Source: Ophioceras dolichostomum (Eukaryota > Ascomycota > Sordariomycetes > Magnaporthales > Ophioceraceae). From it: 42,039 bases of DNA. Position 1 is the stretch's first letter. Each line of letters begins with the position of its first letter. Made by a program: the position numbers and the translations under genes. Of the stretch, positions 23,338 to 34,587 are shown in pieces. A model generated the notes under the pieces. That model did not search any database. It saw only the letters and a program-made list of their open reading frames with translations, and was not told the origin of the DNA. The stretch is from assembly GCA_003049485.1 (NCBI GenBank), contig PYST01000338.1, positions 1 to 42,039 of the forward strand. The letters are read 5' to 3'.

Positions 23338-25039
23338 TCAGGCGGCAGTGAGTTCCAGTACCTTGCTGACCAGTCCGTCGATTGCGCCGTTCGCACCATT
23401 CGCGCCATTCGCGCAGTTCGAGCCGTTGGTATCCTCGGTCTTCTTCTCCTCCACCTCCTCAGTAGGGGCAGCAGCAGCGGCAGCGGGTACAGCAGCGGGC
23501 GCGTCTTCTTTCACCCGAGCGACAATCTCAGCGGGTGCTTCGTGAGCCGACCCGTCACCGTTAGGGAGGCTCAGCGACCTGGACGGGGGAGGCGTCAGGA
23601 GATAGTCCGAGGGGATCAGCTTGGACCTCGCGGCCGGGTTGAGCGTCAGGCCGAACCCGGGCTTGTCCAGGTCCGCGGTGGTGAGGTAGCCCCTGGTGGG
23701 GATGACCTCGTCGAGGAACAGGTCGCCAAAGACGGGCAGGACCGACTTGCCGTCGGCCGAGTTGGCCAGGTACTCCTGGAAGGGCGTGTTGGGCTGCGAG
23801 ATGACGAAGTGGTAGCTGTAAGGGCCGCTGGCGTGGGGCACGACGGGGATGTCGTAGGCGGCGGCCATGGCGGAGACCTTGAGCAGCTCGGTCAGGCCGC
23901 CGAGCCACATGACGTCCGGCTGGATGATGTCGAGGTTGCGGCCCTCGACCAGCTTGCGGAAGCCGTAGCGCGAGTACTCGTGCTCGCCCGTCGTGAACTT
24001 GAGCGTCGGGTGGGCGCGCTTGATCTGGGCGAAGCCGTCCGTGTCGTCCGGGGACAGGCACTCCTCCCACCAGTTGATGTTCAGGTCCAGACAGGCCTTG
24101 GCCAGCTCGATGGTGTAGGACACGTTGAGCGACATGTAGCAGTCGACCATGATGGGAAAGTCGGGCCCCACGGCCTCGCGGTGCCTGCGTAGGAACTCGA
24201 CGTTCTTGCGGAGGCCCGCGTGCCCTTCGTCCGGGCAGTAGGGGAGCGGCACCTTGGCGCCCCAGAAGCCCATGGCCTTGGCTGCGGCGGCGTCCGGGCC
24301 CGTGCAGTAGAAGTCCAGCCGGTCCTTGGTGGCGCCACCGATGAGCTTGTACACCGGCTCACCGCGGATCTTGCCGAGCAGATCCCAGATGGCGAGGTCG
24401 ATCACCGAGATGACGGCGATGGGGAGGCCCTTGCGGCCGTAGAACATGGACGCCCGGTACATCTGCTCGAAGAGGTGGTTGGTATTCCTGGGGTCCGCAC
24501 CCGTCAGGAACCGCTCGAAGTGCTGCTGGACCAGCCAGCAGGCCGGAGGGCCGCCGAAGCCGGTGGCGTAGCCGACCGTGCCGTCAGTCGCCTCCAGCTC
24601 CACGAAGAAGGAGCCCAGCACGTTGATGCCCCAGCTGGTCCGCGACTTGCGGTACTGCTCCCATCTCGAGCACGGGGTCGAGATTGGTGAATCGATCAAC
24701 CTGTCAGTCACGAGGGGTTTGGAGAGTTGGTTAGCTGGTCTGCTCTACTTTGCATTCTATCATCGGACGGGCGGAAGGGTTTGAGCCTGAGTCGTTGAGT
24801 ACGACTCGACAGAGAGCTTACTTACCAATGACCACCAGGGACATTGTGATAGTCGCCACCTGGAAGAGAGAGAGAGGGTTGCTCCGCGTCAGCTTAGGGA
24901 GGAACATTCCCGGAATTCTAGGGGACTGGCAAGGGGTCTGCGTACCTGAGCCGACGCCAGCGATCACGAAGGACCTAACGGTCTTGATAGTAGGAAAGTC
25001 TCTGACGGAAGCAACCATAGCGGGCGAGGGAATGAGCAT
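23338..25039 (-). CDS. L-rhamnonate dehydratase (enolase superfamily)
   Basis: Three exons on the minus strand, 25039-24946, 24859-24826 and 24700-23338, encode 496 residues. Introns of 86 and 125 bases have GTACG/GTAAG donors and CAG acceptors. Splicing yields GVGSGGDYHNVPGGHWLIDSP, typical of fungal rhamnonate dehydratases, and the 34-base middle exon supplies its centre. Enolase-superfamily features are Asp229 (IMVDCY), Glu255/256 (WWEEC), Glu282-His283 (TGEHE) as expected metal and active-site positions, Asp305 (IQPDVMW) and His332 (VPHASG) as the likely catalytic dyad. The enzyme dehydrates L-rhamnonate to 2-keto-3-deoxy-L-rhamnonate, step three of the fungal rhamnose pathway. After about residue 410 there is an unusual Ala/Glu/Asn-rich tail of some 85 residues with NGA repeats. 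An alternative start is the ATG at 25018. The dehydrogenase lies downstream on the same strand. Confidence 0.9.
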
Positions 25040-28000
25040 GGAAGTGATGTTGACTGGTGTGAGTGCTTTTGGGCAAAGGACCTGAAATGATCGCGAGCAA
25101 CCAGAAGAACGAGAAGCGCCAAATTGAGGCAGTTCTGAAGGGGGCGAAGGGGAGTAAGATGTCTAAGCAAGCAAGGGGTGGTGGACACTAGTACAGGACT
25201 GGAGTGAAGACGAGAAGAGCCTGCTTTTGTTTCCTTTTTCGCCTTGCCAGAGGCTGCCAGGGTTTGCTTTTTTAAGTCACGGAACAGGAGCCGATGGAAT
25301 GTACAGAATCTAAACGGACGGACTAGTAGCCAGTAGTAGCCGATGGGGTGAGGGAGCGAGAGCCGCTGGCGACAGATGAAGAATGGACGATTTCACCCAT
25401 CCCCCCGCCAAGCTTCGGGCCCTTTTGGAGCCTTTTGGAGTTGAAGCTTCTTTTGCTTGAGTCGGACGTAGTGGGGGCATTGGGGACGTTCGAGGCGAAA
25501 GTCGGTGGTTGTTGTCCCGACTTTTTGATGCTCCGACCACTCATCGCGCGCTTTGTTCTCGCCATCGATTTCTCCTCTTCATTGTTTGATGTGTCCAGGC
25601 GGCGAATCTAGATCGACAGGGAAGGTAGGTAGATGTTGATAGGGAGGATAATGCTCGACGGTCCCATCTGTGTGTGGCCCCCGCATCCCCTCCATCCATC
25701 CACACTGCCATCCGTCCATCCACGTCGATACACATATACATACCTGCCCGTGTGCGTACATACTGTACATATATTGTACATATGTATTGACCCTAACCAC
25801 CACTCATATGGCGTCCCGTATTTTTTTGAGCGCTACTGCTGCATGCTATTAAGACTTGGTCAACCTTGTTAAGTCGCCTCCCTCCTAGTTCGTCGTCGTA
25901 GCGAACTTAGGCACGACCTGCTTGGTGGCTGCTTGGTTGCTGTACGATGCTTCATGCTTGACTCAGTCAAGCTAGTAGGAAACGGGAGGCAGGCGCGGAA
26001 GGATGCGCGGATGCTCGGATCGGCTCAACATTTCCAACCTGCCCGCCAATGGCTTCGTTGTTCTATCACTAAGCCTGTCCAAACTTGTCGAAGGATGTCG
26101 CGCCGGCTAGGCTCTCGCCGTGAGGCGTCCCGTTCGACTGAGAGACCGTATCATTCGACGGAAGTTTTCGGTGCTCGCAACCTGATCACAAGGCCACTTT
26201 CGGCAACATGTGCAGCAAGTCGAGCGGACGGATATCAATCTCATCGTCGAATCGATGGCTTCTTGATGGGGTCGGCGCTGCTGGCGTTGCTGGCGTTGCT
26301 ATCGCCCTCGTCCTTCCCCAGTCGAGGAATCAATATCACGACCAGAAGAGCCCTCCCCTGAGCTGGTAGCACCGTCCCGTCTGGTCCAAGGTTCAAGGCC
26401 ACACCACATCCAGCCGGTATCCAGGTGACGTTCGAGGCAGTAAGTATGCATGAAACCGGTCACGCTATGGGCTCAATCCACGGGTTTGACTGGGGCAGCC
26501 CGCGTGAGGAATCGGAGAGTAACGTCGGGCAAAGCGAATATCATGGTGTCAGATATGGCTCCGGGTCTGTCGTAAACGCCGTGTCGCCATGGCTGGGCTG
26601 GGTAGTTCAGACTCGATGCCATCCATCCCCTCAGTGCCGACCTTGACTGATCGTCGACGTGACAGTATCAGCCAGGTTGGGAGGAGGAGTCTCTGTCTGT
26701 CCCGCCCGTTGGAGATATCGTATGCGGCATCGGAGAGGGGGAGAGGAGGCAAGCATGCACGTCGGATAAACATGACAGAGATAGGGAAAGAAGGAAAGGA
26801 CGTTGTACCCTTTCCGACCCCCGTATTGGGCGCACAGAGCACGACGTTACTTCATATGTGTGTTCCCCCGCGCGCGAGCCTTTGCGCCGCTTGCTGCTCG
26901 TTCCCTTTTAATGCACTGGGAACGGTGATGTCGGAACTTGGAGTGGGTGTGCACCAAGCTTGGTGCCGTGTGGTGTGTGCGTTGTGTGTGTTGGCTGAGA
27001 ACTGCAGAGGCTTTCTGCTTTCTAGTCGAACTGGTTGATGGTTGAGTGCAACTCTGAACGCTCCAGATGCTCTGCTCTGGTGGAAGGGTGATGTGGCTGG
27101 CCGCCCAGCGTCTCCATCTTGGAAGGTCTCCATCATCGGCGTCTCCACAACCAATACTCCCTAACGCAGCTTCCCGCCAATTACCGTTGAGGTTGGGGTG
27201 GGGTGGAGCCAAAATAATCCTCAGGCGAAGGTCAACCTCCAGGTCGCACCACGCTGGTCGATGCGCAGCTCCTCCTCATTCCCCCGCCATCCGCAATTGC
27301 GTTTTCCTCCGCAAACTCGGCTCCCCGCACGACATCAAGACAGGCTTCAGGGCCCTTGTCCAATGCCCCAATTCCCAATTCTCACAGCAGTGACCGCACG
27401 AATGGGAAACTGGAGGCCAACGACCAGGAAGACAGAAGTTGTGCGACAGAAGCCAACAACGCCAACATTTGACAGCATCTGACAGCCTAACGGCTGACCT
27501 GCCAGCGTATTAGCGGCAGCGCAAATTTCAACGTCGACAGCAACATACAACTTGAATACATACCAACCTGGAACCGAGAAAGGCCGAGTTTTGGAGGGAG
27601 GAAGCGAGAGCCTCTACAGGACCTATTAAACGCTTGAGCATGATCTGATAGGTCGATGAGTGGGTAATAATATCTCACAGCAAGAGAGGTTTGCCACAGG
27701 CATTGCAACCCCAGGCATTATCTCTCAGGCTCTCCCCTCAGCTCCTCAGCTCCGTTCTCTGCGTGATCCCCCGCGCAAGCAAGGCGGGGGAAGTCAGGCT
27801 AGAAGCTTTCCATCCACCCACCACTAAAAGCCTCGGCAGGCTTCGTCGCGTCGGCGGCAGTGGTGCAGGCGGGAGACACCTAGCAAGAGAGAAAAAAAAA
27901 TTGCGAGGACCAGACTCAACAGTCATCTCGCCTCCCAGCCTGCCACCACCAGATGCCAGGTTTCACCCAGAAAAATCCCGAAAAGCTGTATTTTTTCTCT

Positions 28001-28391
28001 CTTGCAAATCCCGGAAGACGAGCCCATTCTTTTTCTTGTTTCTTTTCACTGATACGTCCATCCACCATCAGTCCTCGTCCCTCTACTTATCATTACCCCG
28101 AGACGCCCGTTGGCGCGTATCCGTTCCACATCCGGGACCTGGTCTTCATCGACTGGCTCAACTGGCTTGCGCATGCCGAGGCTCCACGCCAGCAAACTAT
28201 CCGTCGCTGCCGCCCGGTGCTGCTGGTTCCCGACCCGAGCGTCCCTTTTGCCCCTTCCCCGAGACGCGCCGCCCTCGAGCTCTCCCGAATCCCCGGGAGC
28301 TGCCTCGTCGGGCGTCCAGGTCCATTATTTTCTTCTATTCGGCCCTCTTATTACCTATTAGGCGCAGCACCGGAGCCAGCACCAAACCAGG
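25040..28391. other. 3.35 kb divergent intergenic region between LRA3 and the Zn2Cys6 regulator
   Basis: No supportable gene. The region separates the start of LRA3 (minus) from that of the regulator (plus), so it must contain both promoters. It includes CCATCC/TACATA-type repeats (25688-25790) and a pyrimidine-rich leader before 28392. Within the presumed leader, a 181-codon frame starts at 27953 and overlaps the regulator's start in another frame. It may act as an upstream ORF if it lies in the transcript. Confidence 0.5.
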
Positions 28392-31300
28392 ATGCAGACC
28401 GGCAACACCAGCACCAGCTTGCGCAACAACAGCATCAGCAGCAGCCAGCAGAGGTCATCCCCCAACGCCGATCAGGCTGCCGCCCAGGACAGCGGTGACG
28501 ACGACGGCAACGCTCTGAGCGGGGATGATCGCACTGATGGCGAGGCCGAGGACACTGTCGAGGTGGTGCGCAACGGAAAGCGCAAGAGGCCCATCTCCGT
28601 CTCGTATGTCACCCCATCCCTTTCTATGGTAACCTCCTTAGGCCCTTACCGACCCTTGGCTATTGCATTTCCCTTGTTCCGTAGTCGTTCTTGATTCGAT
28701 TTGCTTTCCTTGCTTCCACTCTGCCTCCACCCCTGTCCGAGGCGCATGTATACTCTTGTGGTCTGCCTGCCGCGCACACGCCACCATAGCCTTCCCTCCT
28801 TCACCTTAGATGTTTTGTCCATCTCATGCCTCCCATTCGCATACTCTGTTTCGTTTCTTTTGTTTCGTTTTGTTCCGTTTACTCATGCATCCCATACCTC
28901 TGATGAACTTGCCCCATTTTTTGATATAACCATGGACGGTCACTCCATTGTAGTGCGAGACAACCCTTTCACCCAAGTTCACATGTTCTCCTCGGAGGAC
29001 GACCTCTCCAATGGACCCCCATCACCTCCACTCGAAAAACGGAGGAAGCTAACGGTAGTTGACAATCCTATTCCCAGATGCGAGCTGTGCAAGCAGAGAA
29101 AGGTACATTTCTACTACTTTGATTATACCGCGATCACATGCCCTCTTTCATCACAGTCTGCTAGCAGCTAGCTACACCCTGACCCCTGCCTGCTGCTTGC
29201 CTGCCTACCCGCACATCCTTCTACATCCCCATTCACACTTCACACTAGTCCAGCCCACTAGTCCAGCAACGATCCTTCGTCCCCCATGATGTCCTCTACG
29301 TTGTAGAATCTTCCCTAGAGTCGCCCCATCCACCCACTTACGCTGACAGCGTCTGACTGTCTCTACCCCAACTGCTAGGTGAAATGCGATCGCGGTCAGC
29401 CCTCTTGCGGGTGGTGTAGTCGCAATGGCGCCGTGTGTGAGTACAAGGAGCGGAAGAAGCCAGGCCTCCGCGCCGGGTACGGACGCGAGCTAGAGCAGCG
29501 CCTCGACAAGCTCGAGTCGATCCTCCGGGAGCACTCCGAGATCCTGAAAGTATCCATGGCGTCGGGTGGCCACAGCGCGTCACCGGGAGCTTTCCACCAC
29601 ACCAACAACTCGTCGAGTATGCGCGGCAGCAATCCGAGTCTACCCAGCGACCACGGCACTCCTCGGGAGACCCTGCCGCCCATCTTCCCCCGCGGCGAGA
29701 GCATCCGAACGCCCCAGGCCGAGACGGCCCTTTTCTTACAGAAGCCGACGACATACCCACCTGTGACCCAGTCCGGGATCGACTTCGGCCTGCCACCACC
29801 GACGCCGTCAATACACGACGGCTTCGGGCAACATGCCGGCATCTCACCGCCCAGTCATGGAGGCATGCCGAATTCAGCGACACAGGAGTACTACGGGTCA
29901 GCCGCGGCAGCAGTGACGGCCGTGACCGGCGCTGGAGTACAGGGAGTACAGGGGTCTAGCAGTGGTGCTGCGGCGACCAACACATCCGTGTCCCAGAGCC
30001 AGGCGCAAATCTCTTCCGATCAGGAGCTGCCACCATACGACCTCCTCTATGCCCTCGTAGACCTGTATTTTAAGCACATCAACACGTGGTGCCCCATCCT
30101 GCACCGCAAGACGACGCTCGACTCATTATTCGCCGCACCAGTCGTCAACGAGACGGACAAAATCCTGCTCCACGCCATCGTGGCCACGACGCTCCGCTAC
30201 TCGACCGACTCGCGGCTGACGGACGAGAGCCGGCGACGCTACCATGACACGTCCAAGAAGCGGGTTCTGCTCTACGGCATGGAGAACTCGTCGGTCAAGA
30301 CGCTTCAGGCCCTGGTGATCCTGGCTCTGGACCTGTGCGGCAGCAGCAACGGGCCACCAGGGTGGAACATCATGGCCCTGATCACCCGGTCCGTCGTGCA
30401 GCAGGGCCTCGCCGTAGAGACCAACTCGTTCTCCGTGTCGCCCAACTATCAGTCCATCTACACGCTGCGCTCCATGATGCTGCCGGAGCCGCGCGACTTC
30501 GTCGAGGAGGAGTCGCGACGCCGGCTGTTCTGGATGGTGTACCTGCTCGACCGCTACGCGACCATCTCCACCGCGTTCGAGTTCGCCCTCGACGACCGCG
30601 ACATCGACCGGACCCTGCCCTGCAGGGACGACCTGTGGATCAAGAACCAGAAGGTCGAGACGCGCTGGTTCAGGGGCGCCGCGCAGCTCCGGAATTACCA
30701 CAACTACCAGTCTCACGATGGCCACCGCCACAACCACCACAATACCCACGAAGACGGCGGTGGGGCGTCGTCAAGTGCTTCCGGAGACTGCGGCGGCGGC
30801 GGCGGCGGTCCTGGGTCGTACCAGGCGAACAAGCCCGAGAACCTAGGCGCGTTCTCGTACTACATCGAGATCCTGACGGTGCTGTCGCAGATCCACAACT
30901 TCCTCAAGCAGCCCGTCGACATCTCGGCGCTGAGCGACGTGGAGAGGTGGCAGATGCGGTACAAAGAGCTCGACAACACGCTGACGTCGTGGAAGTTCAA
31001 CCTGCCGGGCGAGTACGGCAACATGGCGAAGCTGTTCCACCCCCCGGCGGCGAAGACGCTCAGCTGCGGATGGGTCATGCTGCACGCCACGTTCCACACG
31101 GCCGTGATCCGGCTGCACTCCTCGGCCGCGTACCCGACGACGCGCTCGCCCATTTTCACCTCGTCCTACTCGGCGTCGCAGCGCTGCCACAGCGCGGTGG
31201 AGAACATAGTGGCGTTGGGCGAGTTCGTGCTAACCTCGGGCCTGCTAGCGAAGCTAGGGCCACCTTTTGCGTTCACGCTGTGGGTCGCGGCGAGGGTGCT

Positions 31301-32120
31301 GCTCGTGCACGGCTCGACGGTCGAGCACAAGGTATCGCCGCAGATCGGCTTCTTCGTGGACGCGCTGCGCGAGATGGGCAGGCACTGGCCCGTCGCGGGC
31401 AGGTACTGCGAGTTGCTGCAGCGCGTGCTGGACGAGTACCATGATGCGGCGAGTCATGGAGACGCGAGTTTCACGCCGAGTAGTGTGAAGATCTTGGCGG
31501 ACATGCGGAGGACGGCGTACGATCTCGACGTTTTGATCAGTCGCGCCCCGCATCACGTTTCTGCTCATGGGGGCGTTGCTGATCATCCGGGTGCGGGGGG
31601 AGGGAATAATGGCGGTGGCGCAGGTGGTGGCGGGGGCAACGGCAACAACAACAGCAGTCTTGCGCCAGGTGATGCGGCTGCTGGCGGTGGTGGTGGGAGG
31701 ATGAGCAGGTATCCCAGCATCACGCCCGCGCGGACGCCCCAGCCGAACGAGCTCGAGTACCTCGACGTGTTCGAGTTCTTCAACTACCCGCGTCTGCCGT
31801 TCGCGCCGGCGGTGCTGGGTATTGGTGGTGGTGGTGGCGGCGGCTCTGGAGACGCTCATGGAAATGGGAACGGTCTTGGTGGTAGTGGTGGTGGTACATC
31901 TAATCCCAACGGCAATGGAGAGGGCAGTAGTAGCAGTGCTACTGGAACCGTGGGCGGAGCTGAAGGGGGGAACAACGGTAACAACGGTAACAACGGCAAT
32001 AATAGTGGTGGTGTTGTTGTTGGTCTGCCGTCTGAGTTCAACATCACCGATTATATGGTCGATGCGAATCGGGATTGGTTGTTTAAGCAGGAAGGGAGCG
32101 GGAGCAAGTTTATGAGCTAG
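28392..32120 (+). CDS. Zn(II)2Cys6 transcription factor, candidate RhaR/PDR-1-type rhamnose regulator
   Basis: Three exons, 28392-28603, 29078-29102 and 29379-32120, encode about 992 residues. The spliced junctions give KRKRPISVSCELCKQRKVKCDRG, with six cysteines at 72, 75, 82, 89, 92 and 99 in C-x2-C-x6-C-x6-C-x2-C-x6-C spacing, a complete Zn2Cys6 cluster. A linker (KKPGLRAGYG) and short coiled coil (ELEQRLDKLESIL) suggest dimer binding. The middle-homology (fungal-specific) domain spans about 300-640, starting near DLYFKHINTWCPILHR. The C-terminal third is Gly/Asn/Ser-rich (about 815-960) and ends in a denser acidic/hydrophobic patch. It is a nuclear DNA-binding regulator. Its divergent position next to LRA3 and LRA1, and my recollection that Neurospora pdr-1 lies beside the lra genes, make it a likely activator of rhamnose/pectin catabolism. 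That role is inferred. Confidence 0.88.
28604..29077 (+). other. Long first intron of the regulator, with in-frame open sequence
   Basis: This 474-base intron has donor TC|GTATGT and acceptor ATTCCCAG|A, with a GCTAAC branch-like site about 25 bases before the acceptor. Its last 377 bases stay open in the frame of the zinc cluster and contain an ATG at 28932 (MDGHSIVV...). Retention, or transcription from within it, would give a different N-terminus fused to the same cluster. Confidence 0.6.
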
Positions 32121-33133
32121 TACTACTACCTAGTGTACCCGGGATCTCTGTTTTGTCTGACCGTGTGTTTGTGTGTCGGGCCGGGGGGCACTTCATTTTT
32201 CTTCAGAAATGTTTCTTGTTGGTATCGTCTCTCTACTGTACATATGGGCACCTAAACAAGGGGGCCGAGTCTGTTTTGAAGGTAACGATCATGTAAGGCA
32301 GGCCGCATTTTCGGCCAAAGGGCAAGCAAAGCGGGCTTGATCGGTAGCATAAGGCAAATCGGAAAATGAACGAGTTATGCTTGAGACAATTTGCACATCT
32401 TGTGCTTCATTCGGTGAGAAGAAGTGCGTCTATCACACGCTGGCTGCATCCCATGTCGCTCAGCCTCGAGGCGAACGGAACGGGTGAGGGTTAGAGGGCG
32501 GGTCGGAACGTAGATGTCAAGCCCTCACTCAAGCCCGTCCAAGTCCGGATAGGCCGAGCGTATGTGAATAAAACTCGATGCAAACAAGCTCCCATCTTCG
32601 CATCCGTGTTCGGGACTCACCGCCAACAATCAACCTCCACCAGTTGCGGGCCCGCGATGGATGTTCTGAAATGCGAGGCACGCCGCCAGGAAGCCGCGGA
32701 CGGCCGACCGAAATGGGCTGATGCGGATGTCTTCCTTCCCGGCGATGTCTAAGGGGGCCCCACCGAGAACGTGCATGCCAAGTTCCCCAACCAACTCGCT
32801 TGACATGACAGATCCGGATCTGGTAGATTGAGATCTTTGGAATCGTCTCGAGATCCCCCTCTTGCTCACCGGCTTTGTTATGTAAGTTATCACCGACAAG
32901 GCACGGAGTGTTTTCGAGGAAACGGCGTTTTTCCTAAGGTGTGGGCATTGCTCTATTTCCTGAACTTCCCGATATAAAACTCGAGGGGAGTCCCCGGACA
33001 AAGGCAAGGCTCTACAACTATTTCTCAACGCCATCACCACCTCCTGCAATTGTTTGATCAATCCTCACAACCTCGTTTTGAACCGGGGTCAAAACCCGTA
33101 ACTTCCGTCGCTGTCTGTCTCTATAGCGAGACA
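32121..33133. other. Spacer between the regulator and the EBP-family gene
   Basis: Contains the 3' flank of the regulator and the promoter and leader of the next gene. No open frame in it has a recognisable domain. Confidence 0.6.
32973..32979 (+). promoter_or_regulatory. TATA box of the EBP-family gene
   Basis: TATAAAA lies 161 bases before the start codon at 33134 and is followed by a C/T-rich leader. It is the best TATA match seen near a start in this window. Confidence 0.5.
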
Positions 33134-34246
33134 ATGGCTTCAATAATCGAGGACGCCGTCGGCGCCTCCGCCTCCGTCGTCCTCCCCCACCACCCTTACT
33201 CGCCCGTCGGCGTCGGCATCCCCTCGTACGTGGCCAACACGCTCTCCACGCCGGCCATCCTGGCCATCTTCTGCTCGGCCTGCTCCGTCGTCCTGCTGCC
33301 CGCCCTGCGGTACATCCGCCAGGCCCGCCCGGACCTGCCCAAGACAGACGTCGCGACGTTCATGTGGTTCCTGCTTTGCGCCGGCATCCATATGGTTTTG
33401 GAAGGTATGTGTGCTAGCTATCCTAGCGATGCATTTCCAAGCAATTGGTAGTACAAACCAATTCTTGGGCCGAACTCGGCCTGGCACGATGTTGTTTCTG
33501 CCGCACCTGCCTAAAGGTACCTACCTTTTAGGTGGGTGCCTGCCTGCATGTCCATCTGCCTGCCTCCTGATCAGCCTAGTCTGAGATCGCTCGTTCGTTC
33601 TTCGGCGAGTTGATGATTGGAGAGGGATGTGAGGGGTGCTGGCATATACGAGAGAGCATATGGCGAGACAAATGGACAAATGGGCAGGTGGACAGATGGC
33701 AGATGGATGGATGGATGGATAGAAAGATAGATTGAAACGGGAGTCGCTAACACAACTCTGCCAGCTCATCACCATCATCACCACCCATCAGGCTACTTCG
33801 CCTTCAACTTCCGCGACGTCGCCGGCCACTCCACCGTGCTAGGCCAGCTGTGGAAGGAATACTCACTCTCAGACTCGCGCTACCTCACGCAGGACGCCTT
33901 TATTTCCTGCATGGAGGCCGTGACGGCCATCTTCTGGGGCCCCCTCTCGGTGGCCATCGCCTACTGCATCGCCAACGACCACCCCCTGAGGTACCCGCTT
34001 CAGCTCATCGTCAGCCTGGGCCAGCTGTACGGCGACGTGCTGTACTACTCGACCTTCCAGTTCTCGACGTCCGTGTGGGGCGTCGACTACTGCAGGCCAG
34101 AGACGAAGTACTTCTACTTCTACTACGTCATGATGAACGCGTTCTGGATCGTCATCCCGTTCTGCTTGATCGTCGGCGCCGTGAGGGAGATGGTGCGCGT
34201 GTTTGCGGCGGACAAGGCTATGCGGGAGGGGAAGAAGAAGGCGTGA
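33134..34246 (+). CDS. EBP-family membrane protein (sterol delta8-delta7 isomerase type)
   Basis: Two exons, 33134-33404 and 33792-34246, encode 241 residues. The 387-base intron starts GTATGT and ends ATCAG, splitting a Gly codon in HMVLE-GYF. The protein has four to five membrane segments. It shows the emopamil-binding-protein signature: His86 and Glu90 (IHMVLEGYF), QLWKEY...DSRY (109-121), Met-Glu131-132 with TAIFWGPLS, HPLRYPLQL, GQLYGDVLYY (167-176) and MMNAFW (204-209). These match human EBP positions needed for isomerase activity as I recall them. The last four residues, KKKA, fit a KKxx endoplasmic-reticulum retrieval signal. In animals and plants this family shifts the sterol delta8 bond to delta7. 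Fungi normally use the unrelated ERG2 for that, so the fungal role is uncertain: a back-up isomerase or another sterol-like substrate. Confidence 0.88.
33702..33720. repeat. (GATG)n microsatellite in the EBP-gene intron
   Basis: About five tandem copies of GATG lie inside the 387-base intron. Related degenerate TGGACA/TGGGCA units precede them at 33673-33700. Confidence 0.75.
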
Positions 34247-34560
34247 GAAAGTCAGGATAGCAATATTGGCGGGCGGGATTGGATGCGTGCGGCTTGGTGC
34301 ATGCGTGCGTGGCTTCGTGCGTGCAACCGGAGGTGGTAATGGGAGGGGGCTATGTCTGACGCGGCCACGATGCGTGTGTCTAGTACACTTAGAATCATCG
34401 GAGCGATATTGCCCCGGACTGATGGAGTGGATAGATAGGTAGATATTGCACCAAGAAGCCTGCTGATGTGATAGAGAGAAAGATATATAGCCGGAAAGCC
34501 AGATGCAGTAAAAAATTCCGGCGAAGGAGCGGGCGGTGTGATGCCATGCAGCGACGCGGC

Positions 34561-34587
34561 AGAGAGAAAGAGAGAGAGAGAGAGGAG
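34561..34587. repeat. (GA)n microsatellite
   Basis: A run of AGAGAGAAAG followed by about nine GA units lies in intergenic DNA. Confidence 0.8.

Noticed and set aside
23542..24192. 216-codon plus-strand frame opposite LRA3
   Set aside because: Antisense shadow of a well-supported enzyme gene; no independent motif.
28932..29102. ATG at 28932 as the main start of the regulator
   Set aside because: Splicing 28603 to 29078 has good donor, branch and acceptor signals and gives the KRKRPISVSCELC leader I associate with this family. The internal ATG is kept only as a possible isoform.
30335..31444. 369-codon plus-strand frame within the regulator
   Set aside because: An alternate frame of the fungal-specific domain; very Arg-rich, as expected for a shifted GC-rich frame.
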